In this document: positions 8,186 through 15,203 of the stretch, piece by piece
How the letters are laid out: each line of letters begins with the position of its first letter
Numbering within the stretch: position 1 is the first letter of the stretch
DNA from: an uncultured Saprospiraceae bacterium
GTDB taxonomy: Bacteria; Bacteroidota; Bacteroidia; Chitinophagales; Saprospiraceae
Length of the DNA: 33,800 nucleotides
Assembly (NCBI GenBank): GCA_937928405.1
Contig: CALFWZ010000089.1
Coordinates: 1 to 33,800, forward strand
Reading direction: 5' to 3'
The notes under the pieces: generated by a model
Databases searched by the model: none
The model's input: only the letters and a program-made list of their open reading frames with translations
What the model was told of the DNA's origin: nothing
Position numbers and translations under genes: made by a program

Positions 8186-9280
8186 TCAATCTCCATCGTT
8201 ATCTAAATTGGTAATTGAAATCCCCATCACGGATGCCATATCAGATTTGAAAATCGCCACTAAATCCTGCATAGAAAGAAACACGTCTATTAAGGCTTCA
8301 TTATCTGTTTCGATTTGGTCAATGATCGATGGATCAAGTTGTTCTACTTTATCTAATAGGATCGTAAAATGATTGTCAATTCGATCTGCTAAGTCCGCCT
8401 GCTCAATTTGGCGAAGATATGCTAATAAAGAGGGGCCATCATTTCTGGTGAAACTTTTTCCGTTGAAATAATCCTGATAAGCAACTAGCGCGGTTTTTAA
8501 AAGACGTGTAGAATATTTTCCGTATGGAACTTCAACTGATTGAGGGCGAGGAACACCAGCACTGCGTAGACCGGCCGGAATGGCTACTTTACCATCTCGC
8601 ACGAATCGTTGAAAGTGTAGATCAATACCGTTGACAATCAAACCAAGGGCACTGCCTACATCTGTTCCTGTTGCATTTGTTCCACTAAAGGTTTGAGTAA
8701 ATTCTCCATTATTCCAAGCGTCATTTGTCGTGGCTATATGGTTTTGGATGGCAGAAGCTAGCACCGTAATATAATTCAATCGCGCTGCTGAAAAATCGGA
8801 TAGTGGCTCGATTTCATCCATATCATTCAATAGATAATCTAAGGCAGGTAAACCTTCGGCATCTTGATTTTCAAGACTTCCTAGTTGGTAACTACCCGTA
8901 GCAATATTATTTTCTATCTTTTCTTCATCGGTAGGATAAGTGTTTAAGCTAGCACGTAGGGCATTATTGACCGTAGGGCCAAAATAATAAAGAGAGGTCC
9001 GTTGCCAGCAAATCCAAAGGTCTTGGTGTTTGGTGCTCAACTCAGCCAAGTTGTCTTCATTCATATCATTCTTAAAGCTGATAGCCGCTTGGCTGAGAGA
9101 GAGACTCTTTTGATTCAATTCTTCAAAAGCGGGTAAAATCAAGTCATTCGTTAGATGGGTCGCTATTTCCTGTCTTAGCTCTGCAAGATCAACAGTCTTA
9201 TCCGGGTTTTCTGGATCTTTGGTTTCAGAATCACAACTTATCAGAAAACAAACCAACAATGCGAGCAAAGAATACTTCAT
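8186..9280 (-). CDS. Imelysin-like iron-regulated lipoprotein
   Basis: 364 residues with a lipoprotein signal (LISC, Cys16). The body is largely helical, as in imelysin/EfeO-like proteins that are tied to iron uptake. Family features include the WQRTSLYYFGP segment (92-102), GLPALDYLL (143-151), and the C-terminal run from PYGKYST through helices to LVAIFKSDMASVMGIS. The classic imelysin GxHxxE motif is absent: the matching site reads G-L-P-A-L-D (143-148). It is the first gene of a unit continuing into HTTM (15-base gap) and the receptor, with its own promoter and operator. The ATG at 9280 is preferred because the signal peptide starts at once. Confidence 0.9.
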   Translation of the reverse strand: MKYSLLALLVCFLISCDSETKDPENPDKTVDLAELRQEIATHLTNDLILPAFEELNQKSLSLSQAAISFKNDMNEDNLAELSTKHQDLWICWQRTSLYYFGPTVNNALRASLNTYPTDEEKIENNIATGSYQLGSLENQDAEGLPALDYLLNDMDEIEPLSDFSAARLNYITVLASAIQNHIATTNDAWNNGEFTQTFSGTNATGTDVGSALGLIVNGIDLHFQRFVRDGKVAIPAGLRSAGVPRPQSVEVPYGKYSTRLLKTALVAYQDYFNGKSFTRNDGPSLLAYLRQIEQADLADRIDNHFTILLDKVEQLDPSIIDQIETDNEALIDVFLSMQDLVAIFKSDMASVMGISITNLDNDGD

Positions 9281-9318
9281 ACGGATGACTTTTTAGTTGA
9301 TATTTTAAATGCTTATCC

Positions 9319-9341
9319 TTATTTAGACTTTTTAAAAATAA
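9319..9341 (-). promoter_or_regulatory. Palindromic operator upstream of the imelysin gene
   Basis: On the plus strand, TTATTTAGACT (9319-9329), one base, then TTTAAAAATAA (9331-9341) make an imperfect inverted repeat (7 of 11 positions pair). The same element occurs at 10900-10922. It begins five bases past the -7 box, where a repressor would cover the transcription start. Its form resembles Fur/DtxR-type metal boxes, but the regulator is inferred. Confidence 0.65.
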
Positions 9342-9346
9342 TGATG

Positions 9347-9377
9347 CAAACATAACCTCTGAAGGTGGTTTTTACAA
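9347..9377 (-). promoter_or_regulatory. Bacteroidota-type promoter of imelysin-HTTM-receptor
   Basis: Minus strand: TTG at 9377-9375, a 20-base spacer, then TATGTTTG at 9354-9347, a full match to TAnnTTTG. The predicted start is near 9340, inside the operator, giving a leader of about 60 bases before the imelysin ATG. Confidence 0.7.
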
Positions 9378-9400
9378 GTATTTCTGACGATTTTTTTCCA

Positions 9401-9417
9401 CATTTCTTAGAGAAATG
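9401..9417 (-). terminator. Hairpin directly after the DUF4856 stop codon
   Basis: CATTTCT (9401-9407), a 3-base loop, then AGAAATG (9411-9417) give a 7-bp stem starting at the base after the TAG stop. It lacks a U-tract on the minus strand, so it is more likely a partial terminator, attenuator or 3'-end stabiliser than a strong intrinsic terminator. Confidence 0.4.
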
Positions 9418-10869
9418 CTAGAGTTGGTCTTTTACGCCTTCCAACTCCGTAAAGATGCTTACCAGGGTAGTTTTGGCGCGATTGAGATCTGCGGCAGTCA
9501 CGTTCCAAAAATTGCCGTTAGCTCCAAAGTCTGTTTCTTTGATGGTGTCAATTTGATCCAAAGTAATTCGACGATTTGGGCTATACGTTAAGGCATTAAC
9601 AAATGCCCACGCTTCACTTAAGGTATGGAAAGCTTCCCCAATTTTACCTTCGTTTAGATTTGCCAAGGTTTCATTGATATAGTGAATACTCGTAGCAGCG
9701 GCAACTAGTTCAAGTTTTTCAAATAAAATGGCTCTTTGTGTATTTTTTCCTGCTAGATCATTGTTGACAATGGCGGTTCTTCCTGCCAGAAAAGCATTCA
9801 TAATATCATCATTGCTCTTGATGAATGGATCGACCACGTTAGAGTAGTGACTCCAATAACGATCTTCGTCTTCACGAGCTTCCGGCCAGTCTGAAGAAAA
9901 ATCTAATGGAGGATTAAAATATCCAAAAGCTTCATCCCAGTGATGTTCCATATCTGTGTAGTTCTTTCCTTCTCTGAGTTCGGTATTTTCCACCTCATCT
10001 CCTGTCCGATCATCGGAAAAGTAGGTGTTATAAATCTGATTATACATCACCGTTCCCATCAATCCCTTTTCAATCAATTGCGTAAATTCGCGTCCATTTT
10101 CATCTACCATGATGGTATTTCCACTATTCTCTCTTTCGATAAAACCAGCTGTTCCGTTAGCGGCATCTACTCCAGATTGACTGACTGCTTCTGCTCCTGC
10201 GAAAAGGTTTTCCATAAAATTATTGTCGAGATCTGGAGCAAAGGTTTTATCTTTTAATTGTTTGGTAGAGGTAAAATCAAAAAAGCCATTGCCATTATCT
10301 CCAGTGTTTGCGTAAGCAGCATTTAATGTGGCTGCAGAAATGGTAATCTCTTTCTTATCTCCTTGTCCCAGATACGTTTTAATGGCTCCAACCATATCTA
10401 ATCGCTCATTCTGACCAGAATAAGAAACAGTGGTACTTCCATCTCGTTCGAATGAGTAAGTGTCAGGCGCAGCAGCTAGAAGCGGTTCAACACTGATCGT
10501 TGTACTAGCAGAGATTGTCTGACTTGCTTGATCTGTTAATTCAAAAGTGATAGAATAAGTATCGGATAATTTCGCGTTCGCTGGAATTATGTAAGTATAG
10601 GTGGTTTGAATATCGTTATTACCAGCAGTAACTGCTAATTCCTCTGCTATTGCTCCATCAGGTGTAGCAGTCAAAGTACGGACACCTGCTTCTGCTACTC
10701 CAGTAATATTAACGGTTACCGTATTGGCTCGAACAGCCGCAGCAGTTTCACTTACCGTCAAACTTAGGGCATCATCATCGTTTTTATCATCTTTACAGGC
10801 ACCAAGTGAAAGAACCAGTGCGATGGCCAAAAGACCATAAAAAGATCGGAAATTTTTGAGGTAATTCAT
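9418..10869 (-). CDS. DUF4856 lipoprotein of the iron-type cluster
   Basis: 483 residues with a lipoprotein signal (LGAC, Cys25) and an acidic stretch just after it. Residues 35-135 are a Thr/Val-rich Ig-like or beta-sandwich region. From about 138 the DUF4856 domain begins (TYSFERDGSTTVSY, GQNERLDMVGAIKTYLGQG) and includes MEHHWDEAFGYF. The family is typical of Bacteroidota and is commonly found beside imelysin, HTTM and TonB-receptor genes (recalled, not searched). Its biochemical role is unknown. It could be a surface or periplasmic partner in metal capture. It is upstream of the imelysin unit with a 137-base gap, has its own promoter, and shares the same operator, so the two units are probably coregulated rather than one operon. 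Confidence 0.88.
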   Translation of the reverse strand: MNYLKNFRSFYGLLAIALVLSLGACKDDKNDDDALSLTVSETAAAVRANTVTVNITGVAEAGVRTLTATPDGAIAEELAVTAGNNDIQTTYTYIIPANAKLSDTYSITFELTDQASQTISASTTISVEPLLAAAPDTYSFERDGSTTVSYSGQNERLDMVGAIKTYLGQGDKKEITISAATLNAAYANTGDNGNGFFDFTSTKQLKDKTFAPDLDNNFMENLFAGAEAVSQSGVDAANGTAGFIERENSGNTIMVDENGREFTQLIEKGLMGTVMYNQIYNTYFSDDRTGDEVENTELREGKNYTDMEHHWDEAFGYFNPPLDFSSDWPEAREDEDRYWSHYSNVVDPFIKSNDDIMNAFLAGRTAIVNNDLAGKNTQRAILFEKLELVAAATSIHYINETLANLNEGKIGEAFHTLSEAWAFVNALTYSPNRRITLDQIDTIKETDFGANGNFWNVTAADLNRAKTTLVSIFTELEGVKDQL

Positions 10870-10899
10870 TTTGATTTTGATTTTAAAATTTACTTATGC

Positions 10900-10922
10900 T
10901 TATTTAGACTGATTAAAAATAA
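10900..10922 (-). promoter_or_regulatory. Palindromic operator upstream of the DUF4856 gene
   Basis: Plus strand: TTATTTAGACT (10900-10910), one base, ATTAAAAATAA (10912-10922), with 8 of 11 positions pairing. The left arm is identical to the site at 9319, and the surrounding bases are conserved too (CTTAT-n before it, GCAAA six bases after). It starts just downstream of the -7 box, the position expected for repression. Confidence 0.65.
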
Positions 10923-10927
10923 CGTCG

Positions 10928-10959
10928 CAAATCTATCCTATGTTTCTGGATTTTGCAAA
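10928..10959 (-). promoter_or_regulatory. Bacteroidota-type promoter of DUF4856
   Basis: Minus strand: TTTG at 10959-10956, a 20-base spacer, then TAGATTTG at 10935-10928, matching both consensus boxes fully. The arrangement with the following operator copies that of the imelysin promoter. Confidence 0.75.
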
Positions 10960-11040
10960 CTTTTGGAGTTAATTTTTTGGATAGAAATTTTTAAAAAAAG
11001 GTAAGTAGTTGATAGTTAGTCAGATGTAGTCAAATAAAAA

Positions 11041-11096
11041 GTGGAACTTTATTCCACAAAAAAAAGGAGATACAAACCTAAGTTCGTATCTCCTTT
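11041..11096 (-). terminator. Tandem intrinsic terminators of the S8 protease gene
   Basis: On the minus strand, AAAGGAGATAC (11096-11086) pairs with GTATCTCCTTT (11073-11063) and runs into eight T (to 11058). A second hairpin, GTGGAA/TTCCAC (11057-11041), follows and also leads into T-rich sequence. The first is a strong 11-bp stem 28 bases after the stop codon. Confidence 0.85.
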
Positions 11097-11124
11097 AAAT
11101 CCTAAAAGGATATTAATATAAATC

Positions 11125-12768
11125 TTAAGGACGAGCAGTATTACTGTTCTTCTTTACTTTCTTTTTACCTTTTGTCACCATGGCTTTTTTTACTGCCAAG
11201 TAAGCATTTACAATTCCACCAGATTTACTAAGGGAACTGAAATCAACTAATGCGTCTCCATCTTTGTGACCAGGTTTTTTTACTTTCTGGCTAACAGGAA
11301 TAGTGGTAGTCATCATGATGTTTTTCACTTGTTCGGCCGTTAGAGTAGGAAAATAAGAACGCAAAACAGCTGCTACACCAGCGGTTACTGGAGCAGCCAT
11401 AGAAGTACCACTTAAGGCTTGGTATCCTTGGTCAGGAGTCGTAGAATTGATCTGGTAACCCGGAGCAAAAATATCGACATTTCCTTTGGCATAGTTAGAG
11501 AAAGAAGCTACCGCGTTTTCACCTGACTTCCAAGAAAGCGCACCTACTTCAAGCCAGTTTTTGGCCATTTTCTTTCTAAACCAGCCACGTTTTTGATAAC
11601 GGTCATTCGGAAAATTATCTTCTTCGTCCGTATTTAGTGAGCTATTACCAGCAGCGTGTACTAGTAGCACATCCTTTTTAGCAGCGTATTTAACCGCTTT
11701 ATCTACCGCCTCTTTGTCCCAGCTATATCCTTTACCAAAACTCATGTTGATGATAGAGGCTCCGTTGTCTACGGCATAGATAATGGCGTTGGCAACATCT
11801 TTATCTCGCTCGTCACCATCCGGTACAGCACGTACAGACATAATCTCAACGTTATTGGCGACTCCTTTGATTCCCAAATCATTATCTCTAGCTGCTGCAA
11901 TGATACCGGCCACGTGCGTACCGTGCATAGCATCTGGGCCTTGTACATCTGCATTACCATAATTACGATCATAAGAATCACTATAATTATCTCCAACTAC
12001 AGATCGTGGATCGTAATCGGTATTGTAATAATAGTTTAACTGGCCACTAAAGTAATCAGAGGCACCTGAGACTTGGCTTTCGATTTCATCGAAAGAAGCA
12101 CCTTGCTTGCTCATAATATCAATCAAGCGAGGAAGCATGCTATTAACCTCTTCGTCTTCTGATTTAAAAGCTTTTAAATCGTCTACGCTTATGTTATCTT
12201 TAGCAACTCCTGCTTTTATTTTTTTAATGGCAGAAGCAAACATAATATAGCCCATTCCCTGTTGCTCTATTTCCGCTCGTTTGTCGGTGATCTCCTTATC
12301 GAGTTTTTGATAGCGTTTGTATTCTTTCTTTTCTTTTTTAGAAAGCGCGGAAGGATCTTTTCCGTCAAATTTCTTTTTGTAGTGAGCTACCAGACGGGTG
12401 ATCTCCAAGGTTTCGTGGTTGACATTCTCTCCGTTTTTCCCACCGATAAAGTTCCAACCATTAATATCGTCGATATAACCGTTTTTATCATCATCAATGC
12501 CATTGTCAGGAATCTCATCTTTGTTGACCCACATAACGGACTTTAGGTCTTCATGTCTAGGATCTACTCCAGAATCAATAACGGCCACCACGACTGTTTG
12601 AGAGGCACGGTCCTTAAGCAATTCTTTATACATTTTTTCAGTGCTGACACCAGCCACGTTGTCCTGGCTTTTATCCAGATTAAACCAGTTTTCGGGAGCA
12701 GCGTCCTGAGCGGTCACGAGTAGACCAGCTGACATGAAACCGGCAATAAATAGCGATTTGATTTTCAT
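11125..12768 (-). CDS. Secreted subtilisin-family (S8) serine protease
   Basis: 547 residues with a Sec signal (about 1-20, ending LVTAQ). The catalytic triad is complete: Asp65 in VAVIDSGVD, His282 in HGTHVAG and Ser455 in SGTSMAAP. The oxyanion Asn is Asn374 in HAAGNSS. The gap between Asp and His (217 residues) is far longer than the roughly 30 of classic subtilisin. It holds a highly charged helical segment at about 120-235 (KKEKKEYKRYQKLDKEITDK), probably a coiled coil or a regulatory insert seen in Bacteroidota S8 proteins. The C-terminus is Lys-rich (KGKKKVKKNS), with no obvious sorting domain. It is a single gene with its own terminators. It is expected in the periplasm or outside the cell; the substrate is unknown. 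Confidence 0.93.
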   Translation of the reverse strand: MKIKSLFIAGFMSAGLLVTAQDAAPENWFNLDKSQDNVAGVSTEKMYKELLKDRASQTVVVAVIDSGVDPRHEDLKSVMWVNKDEIPDNGIDDDKNGYIDDINGWNFIGGKNGENVNHETLEITRLVAHYKKKFDGKDPSALSKKEKKEYKRYQKLDKEITDKRAEIEQQGMGYIMFASAIKKIKAGVAKDNISVDDLKAFKSEDEEVNSMLPRLIDIMSKQGASFDEIESQVSGASDYFSGQLNYYYNTDYDPRSVVGDNYSDSYDRNYGNADVQGPDAMHGTHVAGIIAAARDNDLGIKGVANNVEIMSVRAVPDGDERDKDVANAIIYAVDNGASIINMSFGKGYSWDKEAVDKAVKYAAKKDVLLVHAAGNSSLNTDEEDNFPNDRYQKRGWFRKKMAKNWLEVGALSWKSGENAVASFSNYAKGNVDIFAPGYQINSTTPDQGYQALSGTSMAAPVTAGVAAVLRSYFPTLTAEQVKNIMMTTTIPVSQKVKKPGHKDGDALVDFSSLSKSGGIVNAYLAVKKAMVTKGKKKVKKNSNTARP

Positions 12769-12928
12769 TATATAAGTAAGTTAGAGAAATTAAATAATGG
12801 TAAAATGGTAAAATTAGTTAAAAAATTAAACGAATAGGGTCCTGATTTTCGTATTTTAAAGATCAAATGTACAAATTGGTCCAATTTTTTGATAAAAATA
12901 TAGTTATTAATAGTGGCAAAAGTATGCT

Positions 12929-12960
12929 TTTGCGTTCTATATTAAAATAAACGAATTTTG
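12929..12960 (+). promoter_or_regulatory. Probable promoter of the first DUF6089-type gene
   Basis: TTTG at 12929-12932, a 20-base spacer, then GAATTTTG at 12953-12960, one mismatch from TAnnTTTG. It would start transcription about 50 bases before the ATG at 13018. The 12769-13017 gap is shared with the divergent protease gene, for which I see only a lone TACATTTG (12871-12864). Confidence 0.5.
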
Positions 12961-13017
12961 CAGTCCCATTCAGACCTCTTATCTAAAGACAATTACATAA
13001 TCCTCTAAGTTGCTTAT

Positions 13018-13854
13018 ATGAAAAAGTTATTGCTATTCCTTATCTCTATTTCTCCATTTTTTCTCTCTGCTCAGCATTTTGAAGTAGGAGCTAATTTGGG
13101 AATTTCTTATTATGAAGGAGATTTAACCGTTTCTACCGTGGGTGGGCGTTTAGATCAGATAAACTTTGGTGGAGGTGGATTTCTCCGTTATAACATCAAT
13201 AATTTTATGGCTGCGCGGGCTTCCATAAACTATGGAAGACTATCAGGGGAAGATGGTGGCGAACGGGCTGACCGTAACTTAAATTTCTCCTCTAATGTTT
13301 TAGAATTCGCGCTTACAGGGGAATTTAATGTGCTTGGTTTTCAACCCTATAATTTGGAAAGAGTCTTTTCTCCTTTCATTTTTGCTGGGGTAGCTGTTTT
13401 TAAATTTAATCCTACTACCGTTTTTGAAGGACAAACCGTTGATTTACAGCCTATTGGGACAGAAGGTCAAGGATTGGCAGCCTTTCCAGACCGAAGACCA
13501 TATAATCTAACACAATTTGCCATTCCTTTAGGGGCTGGCCTGAAATATGCCTTAAATGATGCTTGGAATGTTGGAATTGAAGCTGGCATCCGTGTTACTT
13601 TTACAGATTATATTGATGATGTGAGTCTCACTTATCCTGGCAGAGAATTATTATTAGAGAATGGAGGAGAACTCGCCGCAAACCTTTCAGATCGTTCTGT
13701 GGATGGTAGAGCAGCAGGAATTTCGCGTGGAAATGCTGGCGTCAATGATTACTATTTTTTTGGGGGAGTAACTATTTCCTATAATTTTTTGGATAATGGC
13801 CTAGTCGGTAGTCGGGGTAGAAGAAAAAGTAAATCGGGTTGTCCTACCTTCTAA
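13018..13854 (+). CDS. DUF6089-type outer-membrane beta-barrel protein (copy 1)
   Basis: 278 residues with a Sec signal (about 1-18, ending FLSAQ). The mature part begins HFEVGANLGISYYEGDL, the family opening, and continues as Gly/aromatic-rich strands. Internal landmarks shared with the next gene are RNLNF, PIGTEGQG, FTDYIDDVS and RGNAGVNDYYFFG. The end is basic with a single Cys (SGCPTF), as often seen in these proteins. The fold is an outer-membrane barrel; the role is unknown, and some relatives are discussed with gliding or type IX secretion. It has its own promoter and a strong terminator, so it is probably monocistronic despite its paralogue next door. Confidence 0.8.
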   Translation: MKKLLLFLISISPFFLSAQHFEVGANLGISYYEGDLTVSTVGGRLDQINFGGGGFLRYNINNFMAARASINYGRLSGEDGGERADRNLNFSSNVLEFALTGEFNVLGFQPYNLERVFSPFIFAGVAVFKFNPTTVFEGQTVDLQPIGTEGQGLAAFPDRRPYNLTQFAIPLGAGLKYALNDAWNVGIEAGIRVTFTDYIDDVSLTYPGRELLLENGGELAANLSDRSVDGRAAGISRGNAGVNDYYFFGGVTISYNFLDNGLVGSRGRRKSKSGCPTF

Positions 13855-13883
13855 TTACAGTCTGACCTTAAATTTTTAAGCAG

Positions 13884-13918
13884 AAAAGCGCAATCATCTG
13901 GAATGATTGCGCTTTTTT
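13884..13918 (+). terminator. Intrinsic terminator of DUF6089-type copy 1
   Basis: AAAAGCGCAATCAT (13884-13897), a 5-base loop, then ATGATTGCGCTTTT (13903-13916) with the T-run going on to 13918. This is a 14-bp perfect stem 30 bases after the stop codon. The rest of the gap to 14195 is AT-rich; apart from the palindrome at 14085 I see nothing in it. Confidence 0.95.
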
Positions 13919-14084
13919 CATGCTTTTTTATAGATAATAGTGCGGTAACTTTTAGAAAAATAGATCTAGTACCCATTTTTTGCTAGTTGGCTGGTTGGCT
14001 TATCATACATCAATTAAAAAATTACCGAACCATTAATAGAAATATTCCTCTTGAAAGAGAATAGAGTATTTCATACGCTGCGAC

Positions 14085-14099
14085 TTTCTGTCACAGAAA
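14085..14099. promoter_or_regulatory. Perfect 15-base palindrome upstream of DUF6089-type copy 2
   Basis: TTTCTGT-c-ACAGAAA, seven paired bases around one centre base, about 96 bases before the start of copy 2. It could be an operator. No other copy was seen in this window, so its role is unproven. Confidence 0.35.
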
Positions 14100-14195
14100 T
14101 AATTGGAATACTATTTGAACATTAGGTCTTTGTAGGCAAAAACTCCCATCCGCCTATCTTTTAACAATTATTTACTTTTATTAAACTAAAAATAC

Positions 14196-15044
14196 ATGAA
14201 GCATCGTCTTCTTATCTGTTTTTGGGTGCTTTTTATAAGCATCTCAGGCAGTGCACAAAATCTGGAAGCTGGTTTTTTTCTGGGAGCATCTAATTATCAA
14301 GGTGATCTGCAGCCTACCCATTTTCTTTTCGGAGAAAGTAAGGTAGCTTATGGTGGCTTTATTAAATACCCAGTCTTAGATTATCTTTCTCTCAGAGCAT
14401 CCATTACCAAAGGAACTATCTCTGGTAATGATCTTAATTCCACCATAGAATCTGGTCGTCGTCAACGGAACCTTAATTTTCGTTCTGACATTTTGGACTT
14501 TGGACTTCAAGCAGAATTTCATCCTTTGACTTTAATTTATGGTGAAAACAAAGTTATTTCACCGTATTTGATGGGAGGAATAAACGGTTTTACCTTTAAC
14601 CCAGAGGCCTTTTATATAGATCGTTTTTATGCCTTGGCACCTTTGGGGACCGAAGGACAATATTTGGAAGGAAGTGGGGTAAGTCCTTATAAAAGACTAC
14701 AGATTGCCATCCCGGCAGGAATTGGGATAGAACTTAAAGTGTCTGATTACAACTCTATTGCGTTGGAATTTGGAATTCGTAAAACTTTTACCGATTATCT
14801 CGATGATGTAAGCGGCAATTACCCGGATCTGAGCCAATTGTCAGAACTGGACCCGTTGGCAGCAACACTTTCTTACCGAAGGTTAAATAGGGATGGAGAA
14901 CCGACTGATTTTCCTTCTGCTGGAACTCAAAGAGGTAATCCAGATGCAGGGGATTTATACTATTTCTTCGGTGTCAACTTTGGTTTTAATATTACCAATA
15001 TTCTAAACTTAGGTGGAGGCGCCAGCGATTATTCAATTTTTTAA
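14196..15044 (+). CDS. DUF6089-type outer-membrane beta-barrel protein (copy 2)
   Basis: 282 residues, a diverged paralogue of the preceding gene. The Sec signal is about 1-20 (ending ISGSAQ). The mature start NLEAGFFLGASNYQGDL lines up with copy 1, as do RNLNFRSDILDFGLQAEF, PLGTEGQ, FTDYLDDVSGNYP and the C-terminal RGNPDAGDLYYFFGVNFG. It ends in Phe (DYSIF), a normal barrel-assembly signal, unlike copy 1, which carries a basic tail. It sits 341 bases after copy 1, behind that gene's terminator, and has its own terminator. No clear -33/-7 pair was found. Function unknown. Confidence 0.8.
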   Translation: MKHRLLICFWVLFISISGSAQNLEAGFFLGASNYQGDLQPTHFLFGESKVAYGGFIKYPVLDYLSLRASITKGTISGNDLNSTIESGRRQRNLNFRSDILDFGLQAEFHPLTLIYGENKVISPYLMGGINGFTFNPEAFYIDRFYALAPLGTEGQYLEGSGVSPYKRLQIAIPAGIGIELKVSDYNSIALEFGIRKTFTDYLDDVSGNYPDLSQLSELDPLAATLSYRRLNRDGEPTDFPSAGTQRGNPDAGDLYYFFGVNFGFNITNILNLGGGASDYSIF

Positions 15045-15095
15045 AAAACCAATAGAAAAATTCAATCGTTTTGTTGCCTACTAATAGAGGGTACT

Positions 15096-15136
15096 AAGTC
15101 CTGAAAGATCCATATGATTTTTCAGGACTTTTTTTT
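15096..15136 (+). terminator. Intrinsic terminator of DUF6089-type copy 2
   Basis: AAGTCCTGAAA (15096-15106) pairs with TTTCAGGACTT (15120-15130), an 11-bp stem, followed by a run of T to 15136. It lies 52 bases after the stop codon and isolates the barrel gene from recQ. Confidence 0.93.
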
Positions 15137-15173
15137 GGAAACCTGGAAGGTTTTAAAATTAGTTTAATCCATG

Positions 15174-15181
15174 TAACTTTG
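15174..15181 (+). promoter_or_regulatory. Possible -7 box of recQ
   Basis: TAACTTTG matches TAnnTTTG exactly and lies 22 bases before the TTG start of recQ, just after the preceding terminator. No TTTG is found at the right distance upstream, so this is a half-supported promoter. Confidence 0.4.
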
Positions 15182-15203
15182 GGTCAAATAAATCAAAGCA
15201 AAT

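Noticed and set aside
12864..12871. TACATTTG on the minus strand as the S8 protease promoter
   Set aside because: The -7 box matches, but the only upstream TTG is about 10 bases away and none lies near 20, so it is not listed as a promoter.
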